Notes: generated from the letters alone by a model not told the origin. 44,572 nt of DNA from a virus (IMGVR_UViG_3300022910_000008:1-44572); one strand, 5' to 3'. Counted from the first letter of the stretch, positions 33,812 to 41,792 are shown. Program-made: numbers and translations.

Positions 33812-33859
33812 AAAGAAACCCACCAACTGATTATATTGAACAGTTGGTGGGTTTCTTTT
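33809..33859 (+). terminator. Terminator after the 106-aa gene
   Basis: A perfect 20-bp stem (AAAAAGAAACCCACCAACTG and complement) with an 11-nt loop. The next promoter starts 3 nt later. Confidence 0.9.
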
Positions 33860-33861
33860 TA

Positions 33862-33903
33862 TTTGATTTTATGCGATTAATAAAGTAAAATCATAAATGT
33901 AGT
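33862..33903 (+). promoter_or_regulatory. Promoter with GTAGTC box for the DGQHR gene
   Basis: TTGATT, 17 nt, TAAAAT, 7 nt, GTAGTC, then 16 nt to the ATG. It belongs to the GTAGTY promoter set. Confidence 0.65.
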
Positions 33904-33919
33904 CGTTCTAAGGTTCTGT

Positions 33920-35098
33920 ATGTCATTTCAAGTAAGAAAACCATTAAACAGCAAAAAGAAAGTCGAAACAAAAAAAGTATTATCTGTTCCCACAGAGGAT
34001 ACCGAAATTGTTTTGACAGAAACTGTAGAATCACCTGAGATCGAACCGATCGCCCACTGGATCAAATTTGACGCATTAAAAGGCGTCCAAGCTGAACGCG
34101 AATTCTACACGGTTCAGTTAAAAATCAGTGAACTCTCAGGACTGTTGACTTTTTCAGAAAAGGACGTTCCACAGCCTGAGCGAATTCAGCGCGAAGTTAA
34201 AGGACCAAAAGTCAAAAAACTATCGGCTTACGTTTTGGCTAACAGAGCTTCTTACATCTTGCCCGCAGTCACTATCGTGATTGAAGGTGAATTTGATTTC
34301 TTTGAAGTTGGAGGTCGCTACGGCGAGCTATGTCTGAGAGAAGGAACAAAACTGTTTCCTTTAGATGGACAGCACCGACTGCTAGGACTTAACCTTGCCT
34401 TGCGAGAAAATCCTACGCTAGGAGACGAGTACATAACGGCTACGATTTATCGAATAGAAGGTACGATCGCCCGCCGCCAAGCTTTTCGAGATATCAATGA
34501 AGAGCAGACGAAGGTTTCAAGCGGTTTATCAAAATCGATGGATCACCGCAATCCGGGGACGCACCTCGTGTCCCACATCATCGCTCAAGATCATGACGAG
34601 CGCATTCCCGTGTTTTCGCAAGACTGCATAGAATACGGAAAACCGTCAATCACCGGGAAGAGTGAAAAAATCTTCCCGTACAAAACATTGCAAGAGGCGA
34701 TCGAGCTTTCTCGCAAGCACATCAAAAACAGCCCGATAGACGATCAAAAGCGGTTGGTACGCCAGTATTGGCTTGCCATTTCCAAAGTCATGAAAGACTG
34801 GGAACAAGACCCAGTTGTCGTCAGAAGGGAAACGATCGCCACGCACTCAATTACAGTCAAGGCGATCGGCAAACTAGGGAGTGCGTTCATGCCCACAACG
34901 GAACCGTTAGGCGAAGGCAAAATTGCAATTCTGCAAGGTCTGTCCCTAATCGACTGGTCGAAAGCTAATGCTGATTGGCTGGCGATCGGCGTACTCACCC
35001 CTCAAGGGAAAGTAATAACTTCCAACGCTGACGAGCGCATCTTTGATTACCTCGTCGAGAAGCTGGAGTTGCTAGTCACTAAGCCTAAGACTAAATAA
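33920..35098 (+). CDS. DGQHR-domain (DndB-like) protein, orphan
   Basis: A 392-aa protein with LFPLDGQHRLLGLNLALREN near residue 150, the signature of the DGQHR/DndB superfamily. It is followed by IARRQAFRDINEEQTKVSSG and SKSMDHRNPGTHLVSHII, which are also typical. Dnd relatives regulate phosphorothioate modification genes; other members occur as orphans in phages and plasmids. No dnd or BREX genes are in the window. The first 45 residues are a low-complexity Lys/Glu/Thr stretch. It is a single gene with its own promoter and terminator. The exact role is unknown. Confidence 0.85.
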   Translation: MSFQVRKPLNSKKKVETKKVLSVPTEDTEIVLTETVESPEIEPIAHWIKFDALKGVQAEREFYTVQLKISELSGLLTFSEKDVPQPERIQREVKGPKVKKLSAYVLANRASYILPAVTIVIEGEFDFFEVGGRYGELCLREGTKLFPLDGQHRLLGLNLALRENPTLGDEYITATIYRIEGTIARRQAFRDINEEQTKVSSGLSKSMDHRNPGTHLVSHIIAQDHDERIPVFSQDCIEYGKPSITGKSEKIFPYKTLQEAIELSRKHIKNSPIDDQKRLVRQYWLAISKVMKDWEQDPVVVRRETIATHSITVKAIGKLGSAFMPTTEPLGEGKIAILQGLSLIDWSKANADWLAIGVLTPQGKVITSNADERIFDYLVEKLELLVTKPKTK

Positions 35099-35137
35099 AA
35101 AAAAGCCCCGCAGGGTATTGATCCTGCGGGGCTTTTT
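35099..35137 (+). terminator. Bidirectional terminator after DGQHR gene
   Basis: A 15-bp perfect stem (AAAAAGCCCCGCAGG / CCTGCGGGGCTTTTT) with an 8-nt loop, between convergent genes. Confidence 0.92.
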
Positions 35138-35148
35138 GTTTGTACGTG

Positions 35149-35418
35149 TTATTTGTCAAGTTTGGCGATCGTTTCGATGGCAATCCATTTAATACCTTTG
35201 AAGATGTTCTTAATCCATCTCGGAACAAGAACCCCCAATAGGCTCCAGAAAAAACACCAAAATATAATTATAAAAAAATTTTGCGTCTCGACATCTGGCT
35301 CGTTTAATATCATTCCAAACTTGACTATCCAAGTCAGAAATCCTATCGCGAACTCGGTACGTGAACACCAATTTAACCCTTCTAGCAATTCAAACGTAGA
35401 CTTCTTAGTTGCTGTCAT
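35149..35418 (-). CDS. Small membrane protein
   Basis: An 89-aa protein with two hydrophobic segments: EFAIGFLTWIVKFGMIL (residues about 22-38) and FFIIIFWCFFWSLLGVLV (48-65). The C-terminus is basic (PRWIKNIFKGIKWIAIETIA). A holin or small membrane modulator is conceivable, but no motif supports it. Start ATG 35418. Confidence 0.6.
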   Translation of the reverse strand: MTATKKSTFELLEGLNWCSRTEFAIGFLTWIVKFGMILNEPDVETQNFFIIIFWCFFWSLLGVLVPRWIKNIFKGIKWIAIETIAKLDK

Positions 35419-35479
35419 GATTTGATTTAGATAACTCTACTCTTTTATTATACCAGAAAATTAAATATGTTTAGACATT

Positions 35480-35516
35480 AAAAAACCCAGAGATAGTCTT
35501 ACCTCTGGGTTTTTTA
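35480..35516 (-). terminator. Terminator after the clamp-zinc gene
   Basis: AAAAAACCCAGAG / CTCTGGGTTTTTT with a mid-size loop, T-runs on both strands, just past the stop of the 656-aa gene. Confidence 0.88.
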
Positions 35517-35519
35517 ATT

Positions 35520-37490
35520 TTAGAATCTAGTTACGCCTCCAACAACGAAAGGATCGTTTATTTTTTGTGGAGGGACATCACTTAAGTCCTCATTACATTC
35601 CGAACAAGGAAGCGAAGGTGCTTCGATCGCGGGAATATAAAAAGATTCATCCGTTATAGACCCGCACTCGAAACACGAGTACATCGGAGAGCTTGTCAGT
35701 TCTACGTCAAAACGTTCGCAGCACGGGCATCCAACAAAGACAATTTCGTCTTCGGTTTCTTGCAGATATTTGAAGTCTTCTTCGTCGCAGATATCGTCTA
35801 CGAAAAAAGTGGACTCGCAGGCACCGCAGCGCCACATTGACTCATCCTCTTCTAGGATTGCGTCACAGGGACAAGCTTTGCAGTTTTTGACCTCTACAGG
35901 TCTTTCGCATTCACAGCACTCTAAATAGTGTGCGGTCGTGAATTCTTTTTTCTCGCAGTTCATACAGACTGGCTCCGAAATCGGAAGACCAACTGTAGAC
36001 TTGTTCAACGTGTGGCACGTCGGATTTGTACAGCGATAGTCAACGCCGTGTAAAGCGAGTTCGCGGTAATCTTCACAGAAACCGCAGTAGCCCCGCAATC
36101 TTTTGATTTGCGGCTGCAAAATTGAGTCGTCGTGAACAACTCCGCAGTCGCATTCGACAAGCTCAGGTCGTTCCCAACCTTTACCCGTCCAGCGATCGCT
36201 GAGAATCTTGACTACTGGTTTCGCAGTAGTCGAGGCTGGCTTGCTTTCTGGAAGTATTGACCACCCTTGAGCGATCAACCAGTCGCAGACGCCCGGAGGT
36301 GTTTGCAAACCTGCTTTTTTTCGTCCGGCAATGAGATAAGAATTTTTATCAAACTCTAGATACGCTACATTTCGGACATCTTTGCCGCTGTTAAAGAAAT
36401 CTTCAGCTTCGTCTTCTGCGACCAATTTAGGTAGCATGAATCGAACCTGACTGGTTCCTTTCTTAACAGTCTTGAGTACGTCCAACAGCAACTTGCTGTT
36501 GGTAATAATTAATGCAGGCGGTACTTTTAAGGTGTTTTTCACCCATGAAGTGCCAACACTGCTTCCTTCAAAACATTCGATCGCCAACCGATCTTCAACT
36601 GTGTACAACCACAGCCAAACATCTTTGCCGAGCTTATTCAAGCGAGTTTTTAGCTCGCTAGCATTGACCACCAAAGTTGTGTGGCCACTCTTATTTCCCC
36701 ATTTTTGAAAATCAGGGAACCATGACATCAGGGGGCGAGATGCGAATATTTCGACAGTATCGTCAAGAGTTATCTTGACGAAATTTTGATAGACCTCCCA
36801 ATTGGCAACCTGAAAAGCAAACTTTCCGATCGCCGCACCCAGCTCAGAACTGACAACGAGGTCAATATCTTTATCGAGTGTTTTTTGGGTGTACACATAT
36901 TTTTGAAATATGCGATTTCCGTCTGTAGCAGAGACTAGAATCTCGTCTTCTTTACAAGACAAGAATAAGTTATCTAGCTGCGGATTAGACACCCTTTGTA
37001 ATATTTTTGTGGCATCAGTCAAAATCGAAGCGATTTCTCTGCCTGTAGCAAAGGAAACTACTTTTTCTTCGGTAACGTCGTAATCACGCTTGTGTAAATA
37101 TACACAATCGTTTAACTCGTATCGCATAGAATAAAGCGATTCTTCGGCCTTAGCTCGTGGCTTCAATTTTTCACCGTATCCACCAGTAATAATCAACCCT
37201 GGTGGAACAAATTCCAACTTAACCTCTTCCAATAAAATAGGAAGATTTCTCACTATCCTGCTGAATAAATCTATTGGTAAAACAACGGATTTGTCGGCAA
37301 TCTGAGATCTATTTTTAATAGTCCGAGATTCAATATCAACACTTATTTGACCATCCATCCCAAACAAAACCTGGCATGATAACTGCCCGCCTTTTGAAAG
37401 AGTTAACTTTACAAACGGGTTGTTACGATCGCCTATTTTGACAATTTGAGCAATTTTTTCTTTGAAGTGTTTCAAATTAATAAAAGTCAT
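35520..37490 (-). CDS. Beta-clamp-like protein with C-terminal zinc-ribbon array
   Basis: A 656-aa protein. Residues 1-390 follow the three-domain order of DnaN: VVLPIDLFSRIVRNLP (67-82) matches CAVPAKLLMDIVSRLP of the true DnaN at 8.3-9.5 kb. LDNLFLSCKEDEILVSATDG (172-191) matches the VLAGIHLKV...FAATDG segment, and VVSSELGAAIGKFAF and FPDFQKWGNKSGHTTLVV match its linker and third domain. Residues about 445-635 hold many Cys pairs (ECDCG, YCGFC, RCTNPTC, VCMNC, ECCEC, RCGAC, GCPCC, SCFEC, PCSEC), a row of probable zinc ribbons. I know of no described clamp with such a tail. It is divergent from the next gene. A role in replication or transcription is inference. Confidence 0.75.
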   Translation of the reverse strand: MTFINLKHFKEKIAQIVKIGDRNNPFVKLTLSKGGQLSCQVLFGMDGQISVDIESRTIKNRSQIADKSVVLPIDLFSRIVRNLPILLEEVKLEFVPPGLIITGGYGEKLKPRAKAEESLYSMRYELNDCVYLHKRDYDVTEEKVVSFATGREIASILTDATKILQRVSNPQLDNLFLSCKEDEILVSATDGNRIFQKYVYTQKTLDKDIDLVVSSELGAAIGKFAFQVANWEVYQNFVKITLDDTVEIFASRPLMSWFPDFQKWGNKSGHTTLVVNASELKTRLNKLGKDVWLWLYTVEDRLAIECFEGSSVGTSWVKNTLKVPPALIITNSKLLLDVLKTVKKGTSQVRFMLPKLVAEDEAEDFFNSGKDVRNVAYLEFDKNSYLIAGRKKAGLQTPPGVCDWLIAQGWSILPESKPASTTAKPVVKILSDRWTGKGWERPELVECDCGVVHDDSILQPQIKRLRGYCGFCEDYRELALHGVDYRCTNPTCHTLNKSTVGLPISEPVCMNCEKKEFTTAHYLECCECERPVEVKNCKACPCDAILEEDESMWRCGACESTFFVDDICDEEDFKYLQETEDEIVFVGCPCCERFDVELTSSPMYSCFECGSITDESFYIPAIEAPSLPCSECNEDLSDVPPQKINDPFVVGGVTRF

Positions 37491-37501
37491 GATTGAACCT
37501 T

Positions 37502-37566
37502 GAAAGACTACTTCATTATTATACTATATATAATGTATTTATAGTATAATAATGAAGTAGTCTTTC
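37502..37566. promoter_or_regulatory. Perfect 27-bp inverted repeat with back-to-back promoters
   Basis: Arms 37502-37528 and 37540-37566 are exact reverse complements, separated by 11 nt. Each arm contains TATAAT, 6 nt, then GTAGTC, pointing outward to the divergent genes starting at 37490 and 37578. No consensus -35 is seen; each -35 would fall in the opposite arm. Confidence 0.85.
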
Positions 37567-37577
37567 TCAATGTAAAT

Positions 37578-39716
37578 ATGAAAACTCAAAAGTTAGCCAA
37601 CGCAATAGCAAGCTTAGGAACCAATCTAGTCACCATTGACTGGGGTTGGAATTCAGTAGTTATTAGCGGTAAGAAACTAGCAGAGAAAGGTGAGTATACA
37701 ATCGCCTTACCTGCGATCGGGGCAACCCAAACACAGGTGTTTCAGATTACCGTGAATTTCCACGAGATACTGGCAGCACTAGAAAAACTAAATCCTTCCA
37801 ACTGTCCTTACTCGGAGGTAAAACTCCAAGTGATAGAAAAGAAAGAAAATGTTCAAAACGCACCAGTTCAGTTTTTGCAAATAGAGGAAAACCTCAGCGA
37901 AGATGACAGTGATGTAGAAGACGACGAATACAGCGGAAACTATGCCCGCGAATTTTACGAGATCAGAGCGATCGTGACTCAATTAGAACAATTCAAAGTG
38001 TTCTATCTCGATCGCCAGCAGTTACAAAGACTGGTTCAAAAAGACTGCCTTGAACAAGACGGATACGTGTTAAAAGCGACAAAAAAAATCGCAGAGGTAA
38101 CAACCAAAGTTACGAAAAAACACGGCACTGTTAAAGTGCTCAATATCCCTCAAGGAGATATTGAGTTAGCTTTATCCAAGGACTGGGAACTCTCGGTCTG
38201 CTTAATGGAGGGCGATCTCCTGCGTATCGTTCATCGAAACGGAGAATTGATAGCTTTTGACAAGAAAGTTCAAACTTCAATTCCTACGATCGCAACGATT
38301 AATTTCACTTCAGAAGAATGGAAAAAAATGAGATTTGCGACCAAAGTGGTTGCGAGTCTGCCTTGCAGATCGCAATCAGACCATGTCTTAACAGGCATCG
38401 AAGTCCATACCGGGTCTTATACCCGAATCAAAGGGTTTTCTGGGATTAGCGTTTATAGCGCTGAACTTGGAAGATCCGACAAGCCAGGAAGGTTCCTGGT
38501 TCCGCAAAGCGGAATCGATGAATTTTGTCGAATCCAATCAGATGACGACAAAGTAGTTTCTTTGTATTTCAAGGAAAACGGGGAATTTGTATTGACATCA
38601 GAAAGCGCCGCACTGCGCGGTGAATTGATGGATGTCAACGAGTATCCTAGCGATTGGCACGAACTGCCAATCAGTCGGGAAGTCCCCGCAGAATTCAATC
38701 GAGACGAATTCATAAAAGCCTTGTCAGAAACGACACGGTGGCTGAATTGGAGAAATCCAACTGACAACTACTGTCGAATCTGGTGGGAAGACAATGCCTT
38801 GACTTTTCAAGGTATCGACGGATTGGTTAAGCTGACCCCAAAAAACAAGGGTTACGACACCACACCGCATAAATGCTACGTGAGCGCCGTCGCACTCGCA
38901 GAGATTATCGAGCATCTCGATTCGAGATTTCGGATCGCCCTGCCGACAAGTGACACAGAAATGTGTCGCATCAGCGACGACAAAACCGAAGCTGGAATAT
39001 GCGTTCTCTATGAACCGCACTTTATCAGCTTCAGAAAAGAACAACAGGCACTACCGGACGCCCTCGTTCAGGAAGTGCTTGACACAAACGGTGCTTTCGA
39101 GTGCCGAGCGATCGAAGTTAATCCGATCGCCCAAGCCGAACCGATCCCCGAACCAGGGGCGATCGAGGAGGAAGCTGAGGAACTACTCGAACAAGTCGCA
39201 GAGTTTGTGCGATCGCACAGATCACACGAAACTTACAGCCTGTTTCCAGTGGATATGTGCCCAATTGCGGCGACAGTCCGCACAGCATATCGATTGGCAA
39301 CACCAGAAGGTTTTGCTGAAATCAAGAAACAATATAAATCAAGCCAGAGATTTGCAGATTTCGCCTATGGCGTAATCGATATAATCAAACAGCTCGATAA
39401 GTCTTCCGATAGTGTTCAAGAATTGCTATCTCAGGAAGAGATTGCAAAAGCAGGCATGGAGAACCTGCGTATCCAATGGCAGATAAGCCTCAATCGAGAA
39501 TATGCCAGAGGGTACAACGCAGCATTAAGAGATGTAAGCCACGAAGCAAAGCTTCAAGGCATTGAAGGCATCGAAGAAATTTGCGAAAAACTCCGATCCG
39601 AATTGCCGGATGATTTGCCTAAGCTGGGCGATCGTTTAACAGTTTGGGTCGGCAGAATGTTAACAGAAGAACAGAAGCTTGCTCCGATCACGCAAGTCGA
39701 ATTTAGACCCCAATAA
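37578..39716 (+). CDS. Second beta-clamp-like protein with helical C-terminus
   Basis: A 712-aa protein. Residues about 245-485 resemble DnaN domains 2 and 3: VVASLPCRSQSDHVLTGIEV (257-276) and IKGFSGISVYSAEL match the VLAGIHLKV..TDGHRLSMT region. FLVPQSGIDEFCRI, YPSDWHELP and FNRDEFIKALSETTRWL match the domain-3 entry (YPNYPDLLP, NRKALLPCLER). VSAVALAEIIEHLDS matches the last helix. Residues 1-240 are divergent and may hold domain 1 with a long acidic insert (SEDDSDVEDDEYS near 107). Residues 530-712 are helical and unassigned. The true TDG motif is altered (KGFSG), so polymerase-loading function is uncertain. Transcribed from one arm of the inverted repeat. Confidence 0.65.
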   Translation: MKTQKLANAIASLGTNLVTIDWGWNSVVISGKKLAEKGEYTIALPAIGATQTQVFQITVNFHEILAALEKLNPSNCPYSEVKLQVIEKKENVQNAPVQFLQIEENLSEDDSDVEDDEYSGNYAREFYEIRAIVTQLEQFKVFYLDRQQLQRLVQKDCLEQDGYVLKATKKIAEVTTKVTKKHGTVKVLNIPQGDIELALSKDWELSVCLMEGDLLRIVHRNGELIAFDKKVQTSIPTIATINFTSEEWKKMRFATKVVASLPCRSQSDHVLTGIEVHTGSYTRIKGFSGISVYSAELGRSDKPGRFLVPQSGIDEFCRIQSDDDKVVSLYFKENGEFVLTSESAALRGELMDVNEYPSDWHELPISREVPAEFNRDEFIKALSETTRWLNWRNPTDNYCRIWWEDNALTFQGIDGLVKLTPKNKGYDTTPHKCYVSAVALAEIIEHLDSRFRIALPTSDTEMCRISDDKTEAGICVLYEPHFISFRKEQQALPDALVQEVLDTNGAFECRAIEVNPIAQAEPIPEPGAIEEEAEELLEQVAEFVRSHRSHETYSLFPVDMCPIAATVRTAYRLATPEGFAEIKKQYKSSQRFADFAYGVIDIIKQLDKSSDSVQELLSQEEIAKAGMENLRIQWQISLNREYARGYNAALRDVSHEAKLQGIEGIEEICEKLRSELPDDLPKLGDRLTVWVGRMLTEEQKLAPITQVEFRPQ

Positions 39717-39717
39717 G

Positions 39718-39756
39718 AAAAAGCCCCGTTACTGAATCCAGTGACGGGGCTTTTTT
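39718..39756 (+). terminator. Terminator after the 712-aa gene
   Basis: A 17-bp stem AAAAAGCCCCGTTACTG / CAGTGACGGGGCTTTTT (one mismatch or wobble) with a 4-nt loop and a T-run. Confidence 0.9.
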
Positions 39757-39828
39757 ATTTAGAATTTGGCGGGCGATCGGGTTAAAAATGTCCCGCGAGA
39801 TTATGCGCGGGGTATTCGTAGATTTCAA

Positions 39829-40677
39829 TTAATCTCTAAAATCAAATTTTGCAGGACGTATTCGAGCAATAGCAACTGCGTTCTCATGAGGGATGGCATT
39901 GTCATAGTCAATCGCTTCAATTACTCGATCTTCCGCTTTCTCGATCGCCATTAATGCGCGTTCCGACAAACAATCACGAGTTCTCTGGCTGTCACGAACC
40001 AATCCAAAATAGTTCCGAATATCCAGGGCGTCAACATTCCACAATGCTTGATAAATTTGATTCGTACAAATTGCATAAATAGAATGCTCAGATTGATTAG
40101 CTGTAGAGCCGTGTTGGTAATACCAACTCTGAATTGCATCAGTCAAGCTACGACGTGTTACAACTCCGGCAGCTCTAACTTTTTTCCAAATCTTTTCTAG
40201 TTCGAGCTGCGCTTGTTTAGCTTCCGCTGTCAAACCACTGAACTCACCACTAATAATAAGTCGCAAAACATGATTAGCCCATACAGCGAAATCGGCACTA
40301 ACCCACTGGGCAGCGTGTATCGCTATCTCCATATGACAGTAAATGTCACCATCACCACCACTCGCATCCTTAACTTGTATAAGCAAACCTGATTCAAGCC
40401 CTATTCGCAGCGACTCACTCAAAACCCTGTCACAGTACGACGCTCGGAAGTGAGCGCCGTACTGTATATACGTTTCAGAGATTGGGCTTCTGGACAAGGC
40501 TATAAGATAATTTAATGTTCCATCAAGCCTCCAGTAGTTTTTGAGCGTTTTCTTTCCAGCTCGCGATATCTGACTAAGGTTTACATATCCTTTTGGGACG
40601 ACAAGTTCACCAACGTTTGTGTCTGAACTTGTTTGCTCTATTGTTTCACCGTTGAAATTGTGAGGTATTATGGACAT
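39829..40677 (-). CDS. KilA-N domain protein 2
   Basis: A 282-aa paralog of the gene at 32389, starting MSIIPHNFNGETIEQTSS. It shares PKGYVNLSQ (residues about 28-36), IGLESGLLIQV, SADFAVWANHVLRLIISGEF, AAGVVTRRSLTDAIQSWYYQ and ICTNQIYQALWNVDALDIR. The two differ most in residues 45-85, the part expected to contact DNA, so they may have different targets. KilA-N proteins act as phage regulators or antirepressors. It faces the other copy, and both have structured leaders. Confidence 0.85.
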   Translation of the reverse strand: MSIIPHNFNGETIEQTSSDTNVGELVVPKGYVNLSQISRAGKKTLKNYWRLDGTLNYLIALSRSPISETYIQYGAHFRASYCDRVLSESLRIGLESGLLIQVKDASGGDGDIYCHMEIAIHAAQWVSADFAVWANHVLRLIISGEFSGLTAEAKQAQLELEKIWKKVRAAGVVTRRSLTDAIQSWYYQHGSTANQSEHSIYAICTNQIYQALWNVDALDIRNYFGLVRDSQRTRDCLSERALMAIEKAEDRVIEAIDYDNAIPHENAVAIARIRPAKFDFRD

Positions 40678-40746
40678 TGTGCTTTCCTGTGAGTTAGGTT
40701 GTACTGCCGATGGGTACGCTAGCGTGAACTAGCCCCGCGATCGGCA
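40678..40746 (-). promoter_or_regulatory. Structured leader of KilA-N gene 2
   Basis: Minus strand: outer stem TGCCGAT / ATCGGCA, inner GCTAG / CTAGC hairpin, then GTACAACCTAACTCACAGG and ATG. The outer stem and 3' part recur in the orphan leader at 14026-14088; the TCACAGG segment recurs in the leader of KilA-N gene 1. Confidence 0.6.
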
Positions 40747-40853
40747 CAATATTAGTTTAACTCTTTATTCCTGCAATACATAAAACCGTTACCAAAATTA
40801 ATTAGTAATGGTTTTATTGTAAGAAGTTGCAGACGATCGCCAGTTAATTTTAT

Positions 40854-40894
40854 TTGAACTCTATTGCAAATATTGATAATATATATGCGTAGTC
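40854..40894 (+). promoter_or_regulatory. Promoter with GTAGTC box
   Basis: TTGAAC, 17 nt, TAATAT, 6 nt, GTAGTC, 14 nt before the ATG at 40909. Confidence 0.65.
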
Positions 40895-40908
40895 TATAGA
40901 TCGATCCA

Positions 40909-41259
40909 ATGAACGACAATACAGAATTCTTGAACTCACTAAAAGTAGGGTCTAAAGTGGCTGTCCACGAGGGATATATAGAGGACGACGCCTTGACGGA
41001 AGTTGTGGCGATCGGGACAAAACATATCAAAGTGTTACGCTACCCTGGGGTCAAATTCGATCGCCAGACAGGGCGGCAAATTCCGCGAGATAGAGGAGGT
41101 AGAACTTATCGTTATCTGTTCTCGCCCGCAGAATGGCAAGCGCAAGCAAATAATGAAAGCTATCAACAGAGGCTTTCTGATTTGCTGAGAAATTTCACCA
41201 TAGACTCTGAGAAATTTAGAAAATGCCATATTGCCCTTGAGAGAATATTGAGTGAGTGA
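40909..41259 (+). CDS. Small protein of unknown function
   Basis: A 116-aa protein. Residues 8-75 look like a small beta-barrel (LKVGSKVAVHEGYIEDDA, then EVVAIGTKHIKVLRYPGVKF, a basic loop RQTGRQIPRDRGGRTYRYLF). The C-terminus is helical (YQQRLSDLLRNFTIDSEKF). The barrel followed by a basic loop is compatible with nucleic-acid binding, but the family is unknown. It has its own promoter and terminator. Confidence 0.65.
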   Translation: MNDNTEFLNSLKVGSKVAVHEGYIEDDALTEVVAIGTKHIKVLRYPGVKFDRQTGRQIPRDRGGRTYRYLFSPAEWQAQANNESYQQRLSDLLRNFTIDSEKFRKCHIALERILSE

Positions 41260-41279
41260 TAGGTAGCGGGCGATCACAC

Positions 41280-41313
41280 GAAAAAGCCCAGGCAATAACG
41301 CCTGGGCTTTTTC
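41280..41313 (+). terminator. Terminator after the 116-aa gene
   Basis: AAAAAGCCCAGGC / GCCTGGGCTTTTT (13 bp) with a short loop and T-runs on both strands. Confidence 0.9.
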
Positions 41314-41331
41314 ATTGGAGTAACCCTTGCT

Positions 41332-41590
41332 TCAGTTCTGAGGTGCTATTTCAACTAGCTGGGGATTGCTCTTAGTTTTGCCTGCAACCGTCGCGTAGTA
41401 ATACGAGTCCGCAGGCAAACGTAAAGACTCTAATTCTTCTCTGTTGTCTGCAAGCGCTTCGAGATACTCCTCGAAGGTCATCCCAAACAGCTTGCGCTTT
41501 GTTTCTGGTGTTAGCTGCTTATTCATGTCAAACGCATCTCGAAAACGAGAGCCGAAATCTTCTCAAGGAAATGGCGATCGCCTCTAAATG
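41332..41590 (-). pseudogene. 3' fragment of an antirepressor-like gene
   Basis: The 64-aa end (KRKLFGMTFEEYLEALADN, then REELESLRLPADSYYYATV) matches the C-terminus of the gene at 13340-13906 (KRKFFGMTHDEFLVALAEN, LETLRLPMDSYYYG). Upstream, in the same frame, FGSRFRDAFDMN matches FDSRFRDAFGIN, but a TGA follows. The AIAI residues before it lie in another frame after a loss of about 11 nt. Further upstream no match remains. A decayed second copy. Confidence 0.7.
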
Positions 41591-41758
41591 TCGCGATCTG
41601 TGTAATTCCCATACTACAACATGAAGTTTAAAAGTTCCGCAGTGTTCCCAGATGAAATTCATTTGTATCGTGCGATCGGTTAAAGCACTAAGTTTGACGA
41701 GACTGCATATCGATCTCGTCTCAGTCGATTTCCACTATCTCGTTCAGCGCCAATGTGG

Positions 41759-41776
41759 TAAAGTAGGCGTGTAGTT
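41759..41776 (+). promoter_or_regulatory. Possible promoter with GTAGTT box
   Basis: TAAAGT, 6 nt, GTAGTT, 16 nt before the GTG start at 41793. No convincing -35. Confidence 0.4.
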
Positions 41777-41792
41777 TCTCCGAGCCAAACCA

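Noticed and set aside
37502-37566. Intrinsic terminator
   Set aside because: The arms are A/T-rich, carry -10 elements pointing outward, and lie between divergent start codons, so this is a promoter region.
40752-41030. 92-aa minus-strand frame
   Set aside because: It covers the promoter and first third of the well-supported plus-strand 116-aa gene, and its sequence has no coding character.
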